DNA of 64,000 nucleotides from Berberis thunbergii. Taxonomy: Eukaryota > Streptophyta > Magnoliopsida > Ranunculales > Berberidaceae. The stretch covers positions 248,001 through 312,000 of the forward strand of contig QNQO01007578.1 in NCBI GenBank assembly GCA_003290165.1, in the 5' to 3' direction. Under the pieces are notes generated by a model. It ran no database searches. It saw nothing but the letters and a program-made list of their open reading frames with translations, and was not told where the DNA came from. The position numbers and the translations under genes were made by a program. Positions 11,652 to 22,069 of the stretch are shown here, one piece after another. The stretch's first letter is position 1, and each line of letters begins with the position of its first letter.

Positions 11652-13257
11652 CTATTTCAAGTGTTCTAGAATCTCACCGTTAATTTCCGATTTCTTTCCA
11701 GTAGGTCGTAGTGCTTGAGGAAAAGGAACTGGAACTGGAATGTTCCTGTTGGGCTCATCCACAAGGATGCCCTTCTTTGCACTTGGGGAGGTGCCTATAG
11801 TCGTGGGCGAGCTTGATCCATCTAAAATCTTACCACTCCAAGTGGTGATGGCATTAACCTCTTGACATTTTGAGAGTCTGAAGTAGAGGTTTGTGCCATA
11901 AGTTGGCCCCATTCTTGTACTGTTAATGAATTTGTCAGCTTGGTTATCTGGCTTTTGATCTCCTTGTTCTCTTCTTCTAACTGTGTCAATGCAACCTCAA
12001 ATTTTTTATTAGTTTTACCTTGTGCCACTATAAATGCATGTAATGTGTCTGATAAGGAACTTCTGTTAGATTGCGCATTGTATGGAGGTGCAGGGTATGA
12101 CTTAGGTGGTTGTGCCTGTGAGTGTGTAGGTTGGTTTGCTTTGGACCTCCAGCCTAAGTTAGGGTGATCTCTACAGCCATAATTGTAAGTGTTAGAGAAT
12201 GGTGAGTAAGGCTTCTTGTACATCCCTAAGGCGTAACATTGTTCCTCATAAACCCCTTTCATCTCAGTCAAGGTTGGGCAATCCTATGAGAAGTCTTCAA
12301 CTGCCCCGCATATAAAACAGGCGTCCTATAGCTCAACTCTGGCAACAGTATGTGTGGGTTTACCATCCTTGGTCTTAAGTGCCTCTAACTCCCTAGTCAC
12401 TTTATCCAATTGGGCTCTAAGGTTTTCCTCTTCCCTAAGTTGATGGACTCCAGCTGGGCGTGTTTTATCCATGTTTTTAGTAGCACTTGGACCTTAGAGC
12501 CATTTTAGTATGAGCCTTTTCAGCCAGGTCATTCAGGTACTCAATGGCATCGTTAAGGTCTTATGCAAAAACTCTCCATTACACATCATCTCAACGAACT
12601 GACACTCTCTACTGTTGAGCCCCTCATAAAAATAATTGACTAAGCTCCAACTCTCATACCCATGGTGTGGACATGTATTTAAAAGATCCTTAAACCTCTC
12701 CCATGCTTGATATAATGTCTTGCTATTCTTTTGGGTGAAGGTAGAAATTTGTCTCTTTAGACCGTTGGTTTTGTGGTAAGGAATGTATTTATTAAAAAAT
12801 GCTTGGGTCATCTCCTCCCACGAACCTATAGACCTTGGTCACAAAGAGTATAACCAACTCTTCGCTTTTTCCTTAAGGGAAAAAGGAAAAGCCTTAGTCT
12901 AACCGAGTCTACAGCCTCAACTTTGTTGTGGAAAGTGGCCACAACTTCCTTGAATTCTCTAATGTGAACATAAGGATTCTCAATCTCTAGGCCATGAAAA
13001 GTGGGTAATAATTGTATCATACCCGGCTTAAATTCTAGTTTTGGTGTACTTGGTAACATGATACATGATGGAGTAGCAGTGCAGGTTAGCGACCGAACAT
13101 GATCATCTTCGTGATTACTCATGGTGTTAGAATTAAAAGTAGAACTTCGTTTGGTCTCAATGTGAATTTGTGGGTGTTCTAAATTTGGGACCCTAATTAG
13201 TCTCCCTATGTGGTCTCTATTCCAACTCACACTCCCCCAATGTCCTTTTTCTTGCAA
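11652..13257 (-). pseudogene. Athila gag remnant
   Basis: Gag is readable in three or four overlapping frames: 12826-13257, 12533-12811, 11822-12271 and 11652-11912. The middle part (FFNKYIPYHKTNGLKRQIST, then ERFKDLLNTCPHHGYE) is the retrotransposon gag capsid-like domain. A zinc-knuckle-like CFIC...C, with a stop inside, lies at about 12290-12330, followed by YNYGCRDHPNLGWRSK, typical of Athila gag. Stops and frameshifts show it is inactive. Confidence 0.85.
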
Positions 13258-13365
13258 TTTCTTTTAAGAAATAAAATTAAAAAAATTAACTGGACCTAAA
13301 ACCTAAAAATAAAACAATGAGCAAGAAAGATAGTACCCGAAACCTTCCTTTTAGAATGACGTTGT

Positions 13366-13384
13366 TTCCCAGCAACGACGCCAA
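13366..13384 (-). other. Athila primer-binding site
   Basis: Directly inside the 5' LTR the minus strand reads TGGCGTCGTTGCTGGG. It resembles the complement of the plant tRNA-Asp 3' end (TGGCGCCGTTGCCGGGGA), with a few differences. tRNA-Asp priming is known for Athila-type elements. Confidence 0.75.
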
Positions 13385-13388
13385 AATT

Positions 13389-14868
13389 TGATTACGCCCA
13401 AACAGTACACGCGGTCAATTGCAGTAAAGATTGGGGTGTCCATCCACGAGGAAAAAATCTACAAAACAATGTCTAGGAAGAAAAAAAAAACTAATTGAAA
13501 CTAAATCTAAGAAATTCTAACAATTTTAAAATATGAATTTAAATTTAGTTCAATAAAAATTAAGTTTAGAAAAAACACAAGGTTCAAATAATCCCTCCTT
13601 GAGTATTGATTCGCTATGATGACTCGACTACGTGTTTCACATTCCAAACAACGTAATCGAAAAAAATAGTATTTAATGCACTAATATATTCTAATGTAAA
13701 TGGATTTAAGATTTCACTTTTTTAGAAAGCACAAAGGTTGGTTGTGATATCCTAAATTTACTATATATCCGGAGACAATAACGTAATAAAAGACGATCAT
13801 ATATAACTAACCTACCTGAATCAGTTGATCCTTAAAAATTTCACACATAAGAAAAGCGTGACTAAGCTTATATGGAGAAGAAAAACACAACCACCGGAAT
13901 AATAATCTACGAAGAAATTGATGAAATCTTTGTCACTAAAATGACATAAATTCCTATATTACATAAAAGTGAATCATAAACATCATTATTCATCATGAAA
14001 GGATAAAACGAATCAAATACTAATTAAGTGTGGTACATCTAAGAGTTCACCTCTTCGCCTTGCGTGGAATTTAGTGACACATGACGAAGGTGATGACAGC
14101 AACAGCAATGCGCACCCTGCTGGACCGCATCTTCACTGCTGGATAGCGTCGAGCAGCAGTCAGCGTTTTTACGTATTGGCTGCACGTCCTGCGTCTTAGC
14201 TGCTGCTCCATTTTGGTTGCTTGTTGGACCACCTCTTGCCTTCCTACATACTCTTCTCTTGCGCCCTCTGCTGCTGTCCTGGACAACATTTTTTTTCTTT
14301 GCTGCCTGCTGCCTTCTTCTTTGCTATTTTACGTTTTTGGCCCAGAGCCAAAAACTCTCCCTATTGCTGCAGTATTTTTTGTGTTAAAAAGGAACAAAAC
14401 TCCTCCTATTGGCCACCCCCAATTGGAAATCAAATTTAAATTGTAAACCCCAAATGCAAATCAAATTTGTTATATCTTTTGTGGTTCAAAGAAACCAAAA
14501 CTCCTCCCTTTGCTATTGTGGTTAAAAGAACCCACACTTCTTACTGGAAATTGCCCTAAATACAAATTAGAAACAAAAGGGTCTCACCCCTTGAAAGGTG
14601 GGTTTAGCTATGTTCATCCATATTACTTCTTTGTTCAACCAAAATTCAAAGCTAAATTACTTTATTTTTCTTTGGCTTGAGTGTCTCCTGCTCCACTTCT
14701 TCAGTTTGTCTATGAATTTCCAAATTCTCCACGCTAATGCACTTTTGTCTTTTAAACTCCAAATCCTACAAAAATAAAAAAGTAAAATAAATAGACTAAA
14801 ATACACTATTCGAAACATTAACAAATATAAATTATGAGGTATATTATGTAATAATTATGTGAATATCA
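13389..14868 (-). repeat. Athila 5' LTR
   Basis: This is a 1480-bp LTR paired with 5461-6971. The plus-strand reading starts TGATTACGCC and ends GAATATCA. The target duplication ACGAC follows at 14869-14873. It differs from its partner by scattered substitutions and small indels, including loss of a short segment near 14330. Confidence 0.92.
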
Positions 14869-14873
14869 ACGAC

Positions 14874-15003
14874 CCATTCCATCTCCGCCAGCCTTTTTTT
14901 GATTTCTTCAGCCTCCAGATCGGACGACTATCTGTCCACAGCCGCATCTAGGCGCATCAGTTCAACCCTAGTCCACCCCAGTTTAGCATGGGTTGGCTGT
15001 ACC
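14874..15003 (-). pseudogene. Tat-0 antisense ORF, coiled-coil part
   Basis: This continues the ORF interrupted at 5460. It aligns with 45190-45255 and, inverted, with 21335-21430; for example, minus-strand GGGGTGGACTAGGG occurs in both. Homology ends near 15003. The next sequence is unrelated and leads into captured exons. The break falls within about 50 bp of the homologous breaks at 21278, 33952 and 33995. Confidence 0.7.
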
Positions 15004-15230
15004 ATCGAAGCAGAATTTTTGGTAGGATTCAGAAAAAAGTTTACTGTTTTGTTTGGAACATGTTCACATTTTAGTTGGTTTGTTTCTATGATTATGTATA
15101 CAACAATATCTGATAAATATGTCCTTTATTTCTCCTAAACTATGATTCATGGGTTGGGAGAAATTCACGACTAGTTTTCACTTTGAATATCGCAGCACTG
15201 ATTTTGGGTGATTAATTTTCTCTCAACTAG

Positions 15231-15352
15231 GTGAACTCAGGAATACTTTAAACAAACATAAAGGACCGATCTTCTCTCTTAAGTGGAACAAAAAGGGTGA
15301 TTATCTTCTTAGTGGCAGTGTGGATAAAACTGCGATAGTGTGAGATGTGAAA
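15231..15352 (+). pseudogene. HOS15: WD40-repeat exon fragment, HOS15/TBL1-like
   Basis: After an acceptor (CTCAACTAG) the exon encodes [20 protein letters not shown] followed by SVDKTAIV and DVK. This is one WD40 blade of the TBL1/HOS15 family, a repression-complex component whose canonical text is [20 protein letters not shown]. The tryptophan of the WD pair is a TGA stop here. Only about 40 residues remain of a protein of some 600, so it is a non-coding fragment. Confidence 0.75.
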
Positions 15353-15469
15353 AAATCCGTTGGAATGATTGTTCTCTTGGATGATGCTTGGTATATGAAA
15401 ATTTCTTTATATACGATTTGTGTGTATTTTTCAAAATTGTATCTGCTCCTAATTTGGATGTCTGTGCAG

Positions 15470-15596
15470 CATGTTTCCAAAATCAACGCATGCTACATTT
15501 TCAACCAAACTCTTTCAGAGCCTTGGAGGTCATAAGAGGTTAGAAAAGAAAAAAATTTCGGAAACAGATTTTACTGTTTCCCACTATGCTGGCAAG
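15470..15596 (+). pseudogene. Myosin motor-domain exon fragment (class XI or VIII)
   Basis: Between CTGTGCAG and a GGCAAG|GTACAT donor the exon encodes MFPKSTHATFSTKLFQSL and, further on, TDFTVSHYAGKV. These match the plant myosin motor domain around the relay and SH1 approach (MFPKSTHETF and DFTISHYAG). It is in frame through the exon. The rest of the motor is absent. Class XI is favoured but VIII is not excluded. Confidence 0.75.
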
Positions 15597-15718
15597 GTAC
15601 ATTACCTATCTCATCATTTCTTATCACCAAACTCTTGCCTAGTTCTATTGGCTAAGTTATTTCAGCTGATGAAGTTATCCTGGATTTTGTTTGTAGTTTC
15701 TAGGGCTTTATTTCATTA

Positions 15719-15830
15719 GTTGTATATGTCGGTGACTTACTTGTTACCGAGGTATGTAAGAATATCCATACAAAGGGTTTGGTTCCTCTCGAGCACTTTT
15801 TGGGTATAGAAGTATGAGATTCAACCATGA
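15719..15830 (+). pseudogene. Possible copia RT scrap
   Basis: The frame reads YVGDLLVTE and then EHFLGIEV before a stop. This resembles the copia RT active site YVDDLLVTG and the later HFLGIEV motif, with the spacer shortened and the first aspartate changed to glycine. It is very short, so the assignment is tentative. 15831-17029 otherwise holds AT-rich sequence and the GC-rich repeat at 16597-16710. Confidence 0.4.
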
Positions 15831-16596
15831 GAATAAATTTCTGACTAAGAAAGTAAAGCATATACTCAAATCTATGAAAATTGGGAGGATTGCTAAAGTT
15901 GGTATGGAACTATGGAAGTAAATTGAATAAGAAACAAGCAACACTCGACTTCTTCTACTCGTGCATTTAAGTTCTCCTAAGAGAACATTTTGAACTTACC
16001 TACAGGAAGTTACATCTGACACCATTCTGTACTTGGGAAGACTGCACATGAATCCATTCAACGGTAATGGGATTGCAACGTAACAAGTTTGCTTGCCTAT
16101 CCTCAAGTCTAATCTAGTACAAAGAAGAAACCCATAGGAAGAAACACATCTTCTAATGTCACCGTAGCTGTTTTCTTGATCAGAACTACTAACTGGATCG
16201 TATTTGTTTAGTTTGTTTGGATTTTTCATTTTTTCCGGTAGAAAAAACCCAGCATAAGGAATGCATAGATATGTTAGGCATGTCACTGAAAAATCTCAAC
16301 TATATCCATAATTTTCTCAAAAAGTGACTTCACCAAAGAATAACACCCAATTCAACAAACATACTTCAGAGCAATTACCAAACGGACGTGTAACCACTGC
16401 TAAAAACAAAACCAAACAAGTTGCTGTTGAAACAGAACCTGATAGGGCTGCTGCTGAAAACAGAGCAATTACCTACTTCTTTCCTTGTTCCTTTTTATTG
16501 TACTTCGTTTGCTTTTTTGTCTGGGATTAGTTGTTTATGCCTTTTCTTGTTCCTGATAGTTTGACATACACTGGAACAGCTGCGAGGAACGACTGC

Positions 16597-16710
16597 AGGG
16601 CCGAGACAGACCCTGGAATAGCTGCAAGGAACGACTGCAGGGATAGTCGTGGTGTCGCGAACAGGGCGAGGCGGTGTTTGCTGGCTGATGGCCTGTTGCT
16701 GCGAGGCAAG
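16597..16710 (+). repeat. Second copy of the 82-195 segment
   Basis: It matches 82-195 over about 114 bp. It is preceded by a partial copy of its own start: the phrase AGCTGCGAGGAACGACTGCAGG at about 16578 recurs as AGCTGCAAGGAACGACTGCAGG at about 16620. It is GC-rich. Its function is unknown. Confidence 0.65.
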
Positions 16711-17029
16711 TTGCAGCCAGACGTCAACATGCTGCCTGGGTACTGCAGGGTGTGCTGCTTAGTGTCGCAGTGCGAGTGCGGGCTGGGCTAGAGCATTTGT
16801 GTGTGACAGTTGCTGCTTTGGAGGGTTTTGTTGGACAGCAGGTCCTGCGACTTAAAGGACAATTCATTAAAAGTATTATTTGAATTTTGTTCAGCTTCAA
16901 AGTATTATTTGAATTTTGTTCTCCTAATGGAAATATCAGGTTTTTTTTATATAAGTGGTCTTTCACTTTACATTTTGGCTATTATGTCAAATATTTGACA
17001 CTTGCTAATCCCTTTTTGTCTAAACTCCT

Positions 17030-17565
17030 TTAGAAACGAAACCTTCGGATTGTATATGATGCTAACGAAACCTTCAGGTATCATGTAATGTGTTTCATTT
17101 TGTTGGCTGCCAGTATTGAACAAAAATAGTAAGTTAACTTGTTCTCTATGATGATGAATTACAGCCAAGATATCTTGAGATTTTAATGCCTCCACTGATT
17201 GCAAAGTGGCAGCAGCTTTCGAATGCCGACAGAGATATTTTTCCCTTGCTCGAGTGTTTTACATCTATAGCACATGTATCTTTTTCCCTTGCCTGAGTCA
17301 TTTAAAAAGGTTCTATTTGATTAAAAAGTTGTCAGGCTCATGTCAAACTAATACTTTTAACTTATAGTTATTCCACCATAAAACTCTTTCTACACGACTT
17401 CTTTTTTTTTTAACTTTTGGAAGTCTCTTCTAGACCGAATGAAACAACAGAGTTTTTATACTCTTGTTCTATCTGTTTCAGGCATTAGGTTCTGGGTTTG
17501 CTCAGTTTGCAGAACCTGTGTTTCAGATGTGCATAAATATCATCCAGACTCAGCAATTGGCCAAG
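17030..17565 (+). pseudogene. TRN1: Transportin-1 exon fragments
   Basis: Three exon pieces are visible. At 17030-17059 the frame reads KRNLRIVYDA. The second, 17165-17274, follows TTACAG and encodes [20 protein letters not shown] with [14 protein letters not shown]. The third, 17482-17565, follows TTTCAG and encodes [20 protein letters not shown] and IQTQQLAKV before GTTTCT. These are consecutive HEAT-repeat stretches of importin-beta-2/transportin-1, a nuclear import receptor for PY-NLS cargo. The region between the first two pieces (the expected GTLADAVG segment) is deleted. The retained introns show genomic capture. Confidence 0.85.
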
Positions 17566-18048
17566 GTTTCTACATACTTTTGTTGTGTATATCATTTATT
17601 TGTCAATAGTTCTGCTGTTTCTTGGTTTCACTCCTTGAGCTTCTGCAGATCTGCATTGTGTTTTAGTTCTTATCCAAACTTGCCTGTCATGAACTTTTTT
17701 AAATAGGGCATGTTAGTTTGTCACACTTTTTGATACACATTCCCACATTGAATAGAATTACGATTTTTTAAGGTGGAGATCATTTTTACAAAAAATTAGC
17801 TCATTTTAACCTTTTTTGCCTATCAAACAATTGTACGAAAACGAAGAATGTAGCCGATTGCAGCTGTCCATTTTACATAAATTTCAACTTAAGATGTTGG
17901 AATGAATTGAATTTTTCCAGCATTTGTTTTTCTTCGAATGCATGATTGGTTTGAGCTTCTTGTCAAGCTATAAAAGCTAACTTTGCTTGGTTGACAATTG
18001 CAGGTAATTGTGGCAAGTACTTGTGAAGGTGCATAGCTTTGCTTGGCT
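17566..18048. other. AT-rich spacer between captured fragments
   Basis: No supported gene. This is intron-like sequence with T-rich runs, between the transportin and ribosomal-protein fragments. Confidence 0.5.
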
Positions 18049-18399
<351 letters not shown>

Positions 18400-18888
18400 G
18401 TATGAACATACTTCCATCTGTTGAGACCAATGTAAATATTTGTAGGTTTTGTGAATCGAAAAATTCAATTCCACAACTTTTAAGTTACCGCGCACAAATT
18501 GCCATTTATTTTGTTCGTTTCACATTAACAAAATACCACTAGTGTTTACAACTTCGGATGTTTTTACACTATTAGCAAGTTATTGATTGCTAGTGATTGA
18601 AAGACTTCTGCAGATGATTTTGTACTTTTCTTCACTGTCATCTATTCTATTCATTTCCTGAATTATTCTCACACCCTAAATAAGTTGGCATTTTGGGCGA
18701 TGTTATGTAGGCGTGCATTGGTCCAAGTGCTATTATCTTCTTTTCGAACTCTTACATATTGAAGATGTCTAAAATTTTTAAGACTTTTTTCTCCCTATGC
18801 TTTCTAAACTGGGAATATCTCTGTTTTTTGGACTGCAGGGAACTGCAAAACAGGATTGCAATTAGGGGGACGAGCAGCAGCACGGTGG

Positions 18889-19312
18889 GTGCGCACTGGA
18901 CTGGGCAGTCTGTCACAAAGCTGACTGGGCAGTCTGTCACGGTGGGTGCGCACTGGACTGGGCAGTCTGTCACGGTGGGTGCGCACTGGACTGGATGGTG
19001 GGTGCGCATTGGACTGCGGTCCGAAGCTGCGATGACATGGACTGCTGCTGCGATGCTGTGTTCTGGCTGAGTGCTGAGTGTTGCGGCCTGACTTGCTGCG
19101 TGGTTGCGGTTTTTTGAGATTCTGCGGCTGCGTGGATGCGGTTATTGCGGCCTGACTTGCTGCGTGGCTGCTGAGTGCTGCGTGGGTGTTGAGTGCTGCG
19201 TGAGTGCTGAGTGCTGAGTGCTGAGTGCTGCGTGGCTGCATGGGTGCTGAGTGCTGCGTGGGTGCTGAGTGTTGCGTGAGTGCTGAGGGCTGCGTGGCTG
19301 CGTGAGTGGCTT
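18889..19312 (+). repeat. GC-rich minisatellite blocks
   Basis: The first block (18889-19010) repeats the unit GGTGCGCACTGGACTGGGCA and GTCTGTCACGG about three times. The second (about 19060-19312) repeats TGCTGAGTGCTGCGTG-like words many times in both perfect and shuffled form. The region is far richer in GC than its neighbours. Open frames across it are low-complexity artefacts. Confidence 0.8.
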
Positions 19313-20350
19313 CCTTAGGTATGTGGCTTCCTTAAGTGGCCTTAAATAAACTTCTTACATTTTTTTTAAATGCCTTTATTACAATCCATTCTTATGTTTG
19401 GCAATGGACTGAATCTATTCAAGGGATACAAATCATGGGAGTTTTGAGTTGCAGTGATTGGTAGAAGTGTAAAACTATTAATGATTTATCATTTCAGAAT
19501 TACCTAGTTTTCCCATTTGTGATTTGACCCACTGTGAAGAAAAATAAAGAAGCACTTGTCATTTGATCATCATGTCACTTTTTTAAAACTAGTCGTCTCT
19601 GCTTTCTTTCAGCTTAAATTGTTGAGATAGTATCATATTGTGCGACTAAGGATCTGATTTTGTTTGCACGGTATCGAAATGCTTTCTCTTGGATCTTTTA
19701 AAACTGGTGTCATTCTCTTGGTAAGGTTAAACTCTATGGTAGCTTATTTCTGGAAGAGTATGCTTCAATGGACTAGATAATAATGCAATAATAAGTTATT
19801 GGTAACTACTACCACTGCAAACTTTCTTGATATGTCATGTTTCCTTTGTCCAATTGTTATTGGGCAGCTTGCTGGAGCAGTAACATTGACTTGATCTATA
19901 TTGATTTCTTGTATCCATTGATAATGGGATGTAGAAGTGATCTGAACAACAATCTGCTATTTATATCAATTCTAAAACTTACCAAAAGGCAGCCATAAGA
20001 GATTAGAGATCATTATTGTTAGATAAGGGTGTTGGGCATAGGCTGGATTCTTTAGAAGGCAGTACAATAGAGATTAGAGATCATTATTGTTAGATAAGGG
20101 TGTTGGGCATAGGCTGGATTCTTTAGAAGGCAGTACAATAAACATTAAAATTTTCACTTGGGTATGGGTCGTATGGCATGTCAGACATGTTAACCAAATT
20201 ACCAACCAAATTGAGGGTGCAATATTTTCACTTTTATAAACTTCATTTTGTTAGTCATTTTTTTGTGTCTGTTGATTATTGACCATCTTCGTGTTTACCA
20301 TGTGCCTTTCGGTAGAATTCTTTCTAATTTCTATGATTTTTATGTCTTTA
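19313..20350. other. AT-rich stretch with a perfect 71-bp tandem duplication
   Basis: No gene supported. 19998-20068 and 20069-20139 are identical copies of a 71-bp unit starting AGAGATTAGAGATCATTATT. At about 20180 the frame SDMLTKLPTKLRVQYF vaguely recalls the copia terminus DMLTK, but it is too short to claim. Confidence 0.55.
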
Positions 20351-20351
20351 G

Positions 20352-20552
20352 GGGCAGAAGTCTGTGGCAGAGATGACAGCTTTACAAAATGAATTGAATG
20401 AAAAAATATTAGAAATAAAGCGACTGCAATTAGAGTTGACTAGAAGGAATGATGAAGAGCAAGAAGTTGAAAGTGCTGAAATTTTAAAAGGAATGATTGC
20501 AACCCTAGAGAAGGAGAACATCAAGCTTAAGGTTACTTGTGACGCCCTGTAA
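20352..20552 (+). pseudogene. Coiled-coil protein exon fragment (golgin-like)
   Basis: After TTTAGG the frame encodes MTALQNELNEKILEIKRLQL, then ELTRRNDEE and MIATLEKENIKLK, ending at a stop in 20550-20552. Heptad-spaced leucine and isoleucine with alternating charges indicate a coiled coil. The text resembles plant golgin candidates, but I cannot fix the parent gene. It has the same strand and setting as the other captured exons. Confidence 0.45.
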
Positions 20553-20795
20553 TTTTGTTATGTTCAATCGAGTTCTGCATAACTGGCATTTTTTAGTTGT
20601 GGAGTCTTGAAACTGTTATATGTATATTGGATTGGCATTCTTGTATAGACTCATTTTTAGGTTGTATATATAACAATGCTCTTTCTTACTTATTGAGCAA
20701 TTAAAACCCATCAATTCAATAATCTCATTGTCTATTTGATTAGGTATTGGTTTTACTAAAATTTGGATGTTTATGCTTTTAGTCATTTGATAGCA

Positions 20796-20797
20796 AA

Positions 20798-20828
<31 letters not shown>

Positions 20829-21268
20829 GCCACGGTTTTAAACCGTGGCTAACTATTGCAACGGCTAAAAACCGTTGCTATCACCTTTGCCATGGTTTAA
20901 AACCGTTGCTAATCTCTACATCTTGTCACGGCTTAAAATCGTGGCCAGGGTTAGCCACGGCTAAAAACCGTTGCTACCTTGTTAGCCACGGTTTAAAACC
21001 GTTGCTAATATCTACACCTTGTCACGACTTAAAACCGTGGCTATTTTGCCACGGCTAAAAACCGTTGCTATTCTCCTTGCAACGGTTTAAAACCGTTGCT
21101 AATTTCTGAAAGTAACGCCCCCCATCCAAACATAAAATCGTTGCTACAATGTTTAGCAACGGTTTATAGCCGTTACAAATGATTTTGCGACGCCCCTGTA
21201 GTCCACGGCTCTTAGCCGTGGCAATGGCTTACGCCCACGGTCTAGAACCGTTGCTAATGGGGGTTTTT
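20796..21268 (+). repeat. Palindromic subterminal array, second copy
   Basis: A run of about 30 A residues (20797-20826) leads into hairpin units with arms GCCACGG/CCGTGGC and GCAACGG/CCGTTGC, in nearly the same order as at 2036-2590. Both end with a unit near CCCACGG and GTTGCTAATGGGG before TTTTTGGTGTAGTG. The two arrays are clearly one family. Confidence 0.8.
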
Positions 21269-21277
21269 GGTGTAGTG

Positions 21278-21736
21278 AGAAGTGGAGTTTACAGGCATAA
21301 GATCTCAGCTGAGGGCGACCAAGTCAGAGTTGGCGTCAACCCGTGTTGAATTGGGGTGGACTAGGGCTGAACTGAAGCACCTAGATCGATTGTGGATAAA
21401 TAGTCGTCCGATCTAGAGGCAAAGAAACTGAAAGAAGGTGAGCAGATTCATGAGGGGTTTCACCGCATTCATGAGGCAGAATACTTATTGTCGGAGAAGC
21501 ATTCGCACTATGCTGCCTTAGTAGGTGCGGTGGACTTCGACATGTTGGGATGGAGGCTGTTGATATCGTTAGAGGTTATCTGGGGTAGATTGGAGCTTTT
21601 GAAGCTAATCAAGGAAGAACATCCTGGTGTCGACCTCGATTTTGCGCATTATAGGTGGGCTGCTTTCAGACCAATTTCTCGAGGGGAAGGTTCTGGCTCC
21701 ACAGGACTAGCTGCTGAGGAGGCCGTTTCTCCTTGA
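21278..21736 (+). pseudogene. Tat-B antisense ORF, C-terminal part
   Basis: This lies opposite to pol. A coiled-coil region with stops (21297-21480) leads into an open frame, 21488-21736. That frame contains HYAALVGAVDFDMLGWRLLI, LELLKLIKEEHPGVDLDFAH and a stop at 21734-21736. The same C-terminus occurs at 44812-45114 (minus) and 58222-58497 (plus). The protein is of the kind often annotated as a putative gypsy-type transposon protein. Its role is unknown. The N-terminal domain is lost to the junction at 21278. Confidence 0.7.
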
Positions 21737-22069
21737 AATAGTTGTAACGTCCTTCCCAGGACAAAATACAAATTTTTAATGAAAATATTATTTTGCCCTG
21801 TAATGTCGAGTTTTATTTAGATGCTTCATAGATCGTAGAATTTAGACTACTGGGTAGAGTGTTTGAATTGTATTGATTGCCTTTTGCTGCTTTCGTTTGT
21901 TGATGATGTCTGTGCGCTGCAGAATGTGTTGAGATGCTCCAAAGACTTTTATCTTTAGGGTAGTGCCAATTGTTTGGCAGGTTACCATCGTTATACATTT
22001 GCCCTATCACTGCCTTCGTGTAACATGTTACGTGTTGAGCAAGAGAAGCCATCATCATCAGTCGAGTGC
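21737..22069. other. Region between Tat-B antisense ORF and tandem array
   Basis: It begins with the trailing sequence conserved in all Tat copies here (GTTGTAACGTCCTTCCCAGG, then TTTTATTTAGATGCTTCATA). It may hold the 3' end of an antisense transcript. No ORF is supported. Confidence 0.5.

Larger units (their letters stand above)
5461..14868 (-). mobile_element. Complete Athila-type Ty3/gypsy element with target duplication
   Basis: Two long repeats, 5461-6971 and 13389-14868, both read TGATTACGCC at one end and GAATATCA at the other. They are flanked by the perfect 5-bp duplication ACGAC (5456-5460 and 14869-14873). The coding strand is minus: PBS beside the right LTR, then gag, protease, RT and RNase H, then a long noncoding stretch and a polypurine tract beside the left LTR. 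The RT motif MPFGLCNAPATFQ and the DLGTSVNLMP protease motif are typical of the Athila/Calypso lineage. No integrase or envelope-like ORF is visible, so this is an internally deleted, non-autonomous copy. It is inserted in the antisense ORF of Tat-0. Confidence 0.92.

Noticed and set aside
18752..19241. Long open frames (up to 145 residues) through 18.8-19.2 kb
   Set aside because: They simply translate the GC-rich tandem repeats in several frames. No conserved domain.
20797..20826. Poly(A) tail of a retroposed transcript ending at the coiled-coil exon
   Set aside because: The A run lies about 245 bp after the stop and directly abuts the hairpin array, and neighbouring fragments keep introns. 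A simple A-rich tract in the element is more likely.
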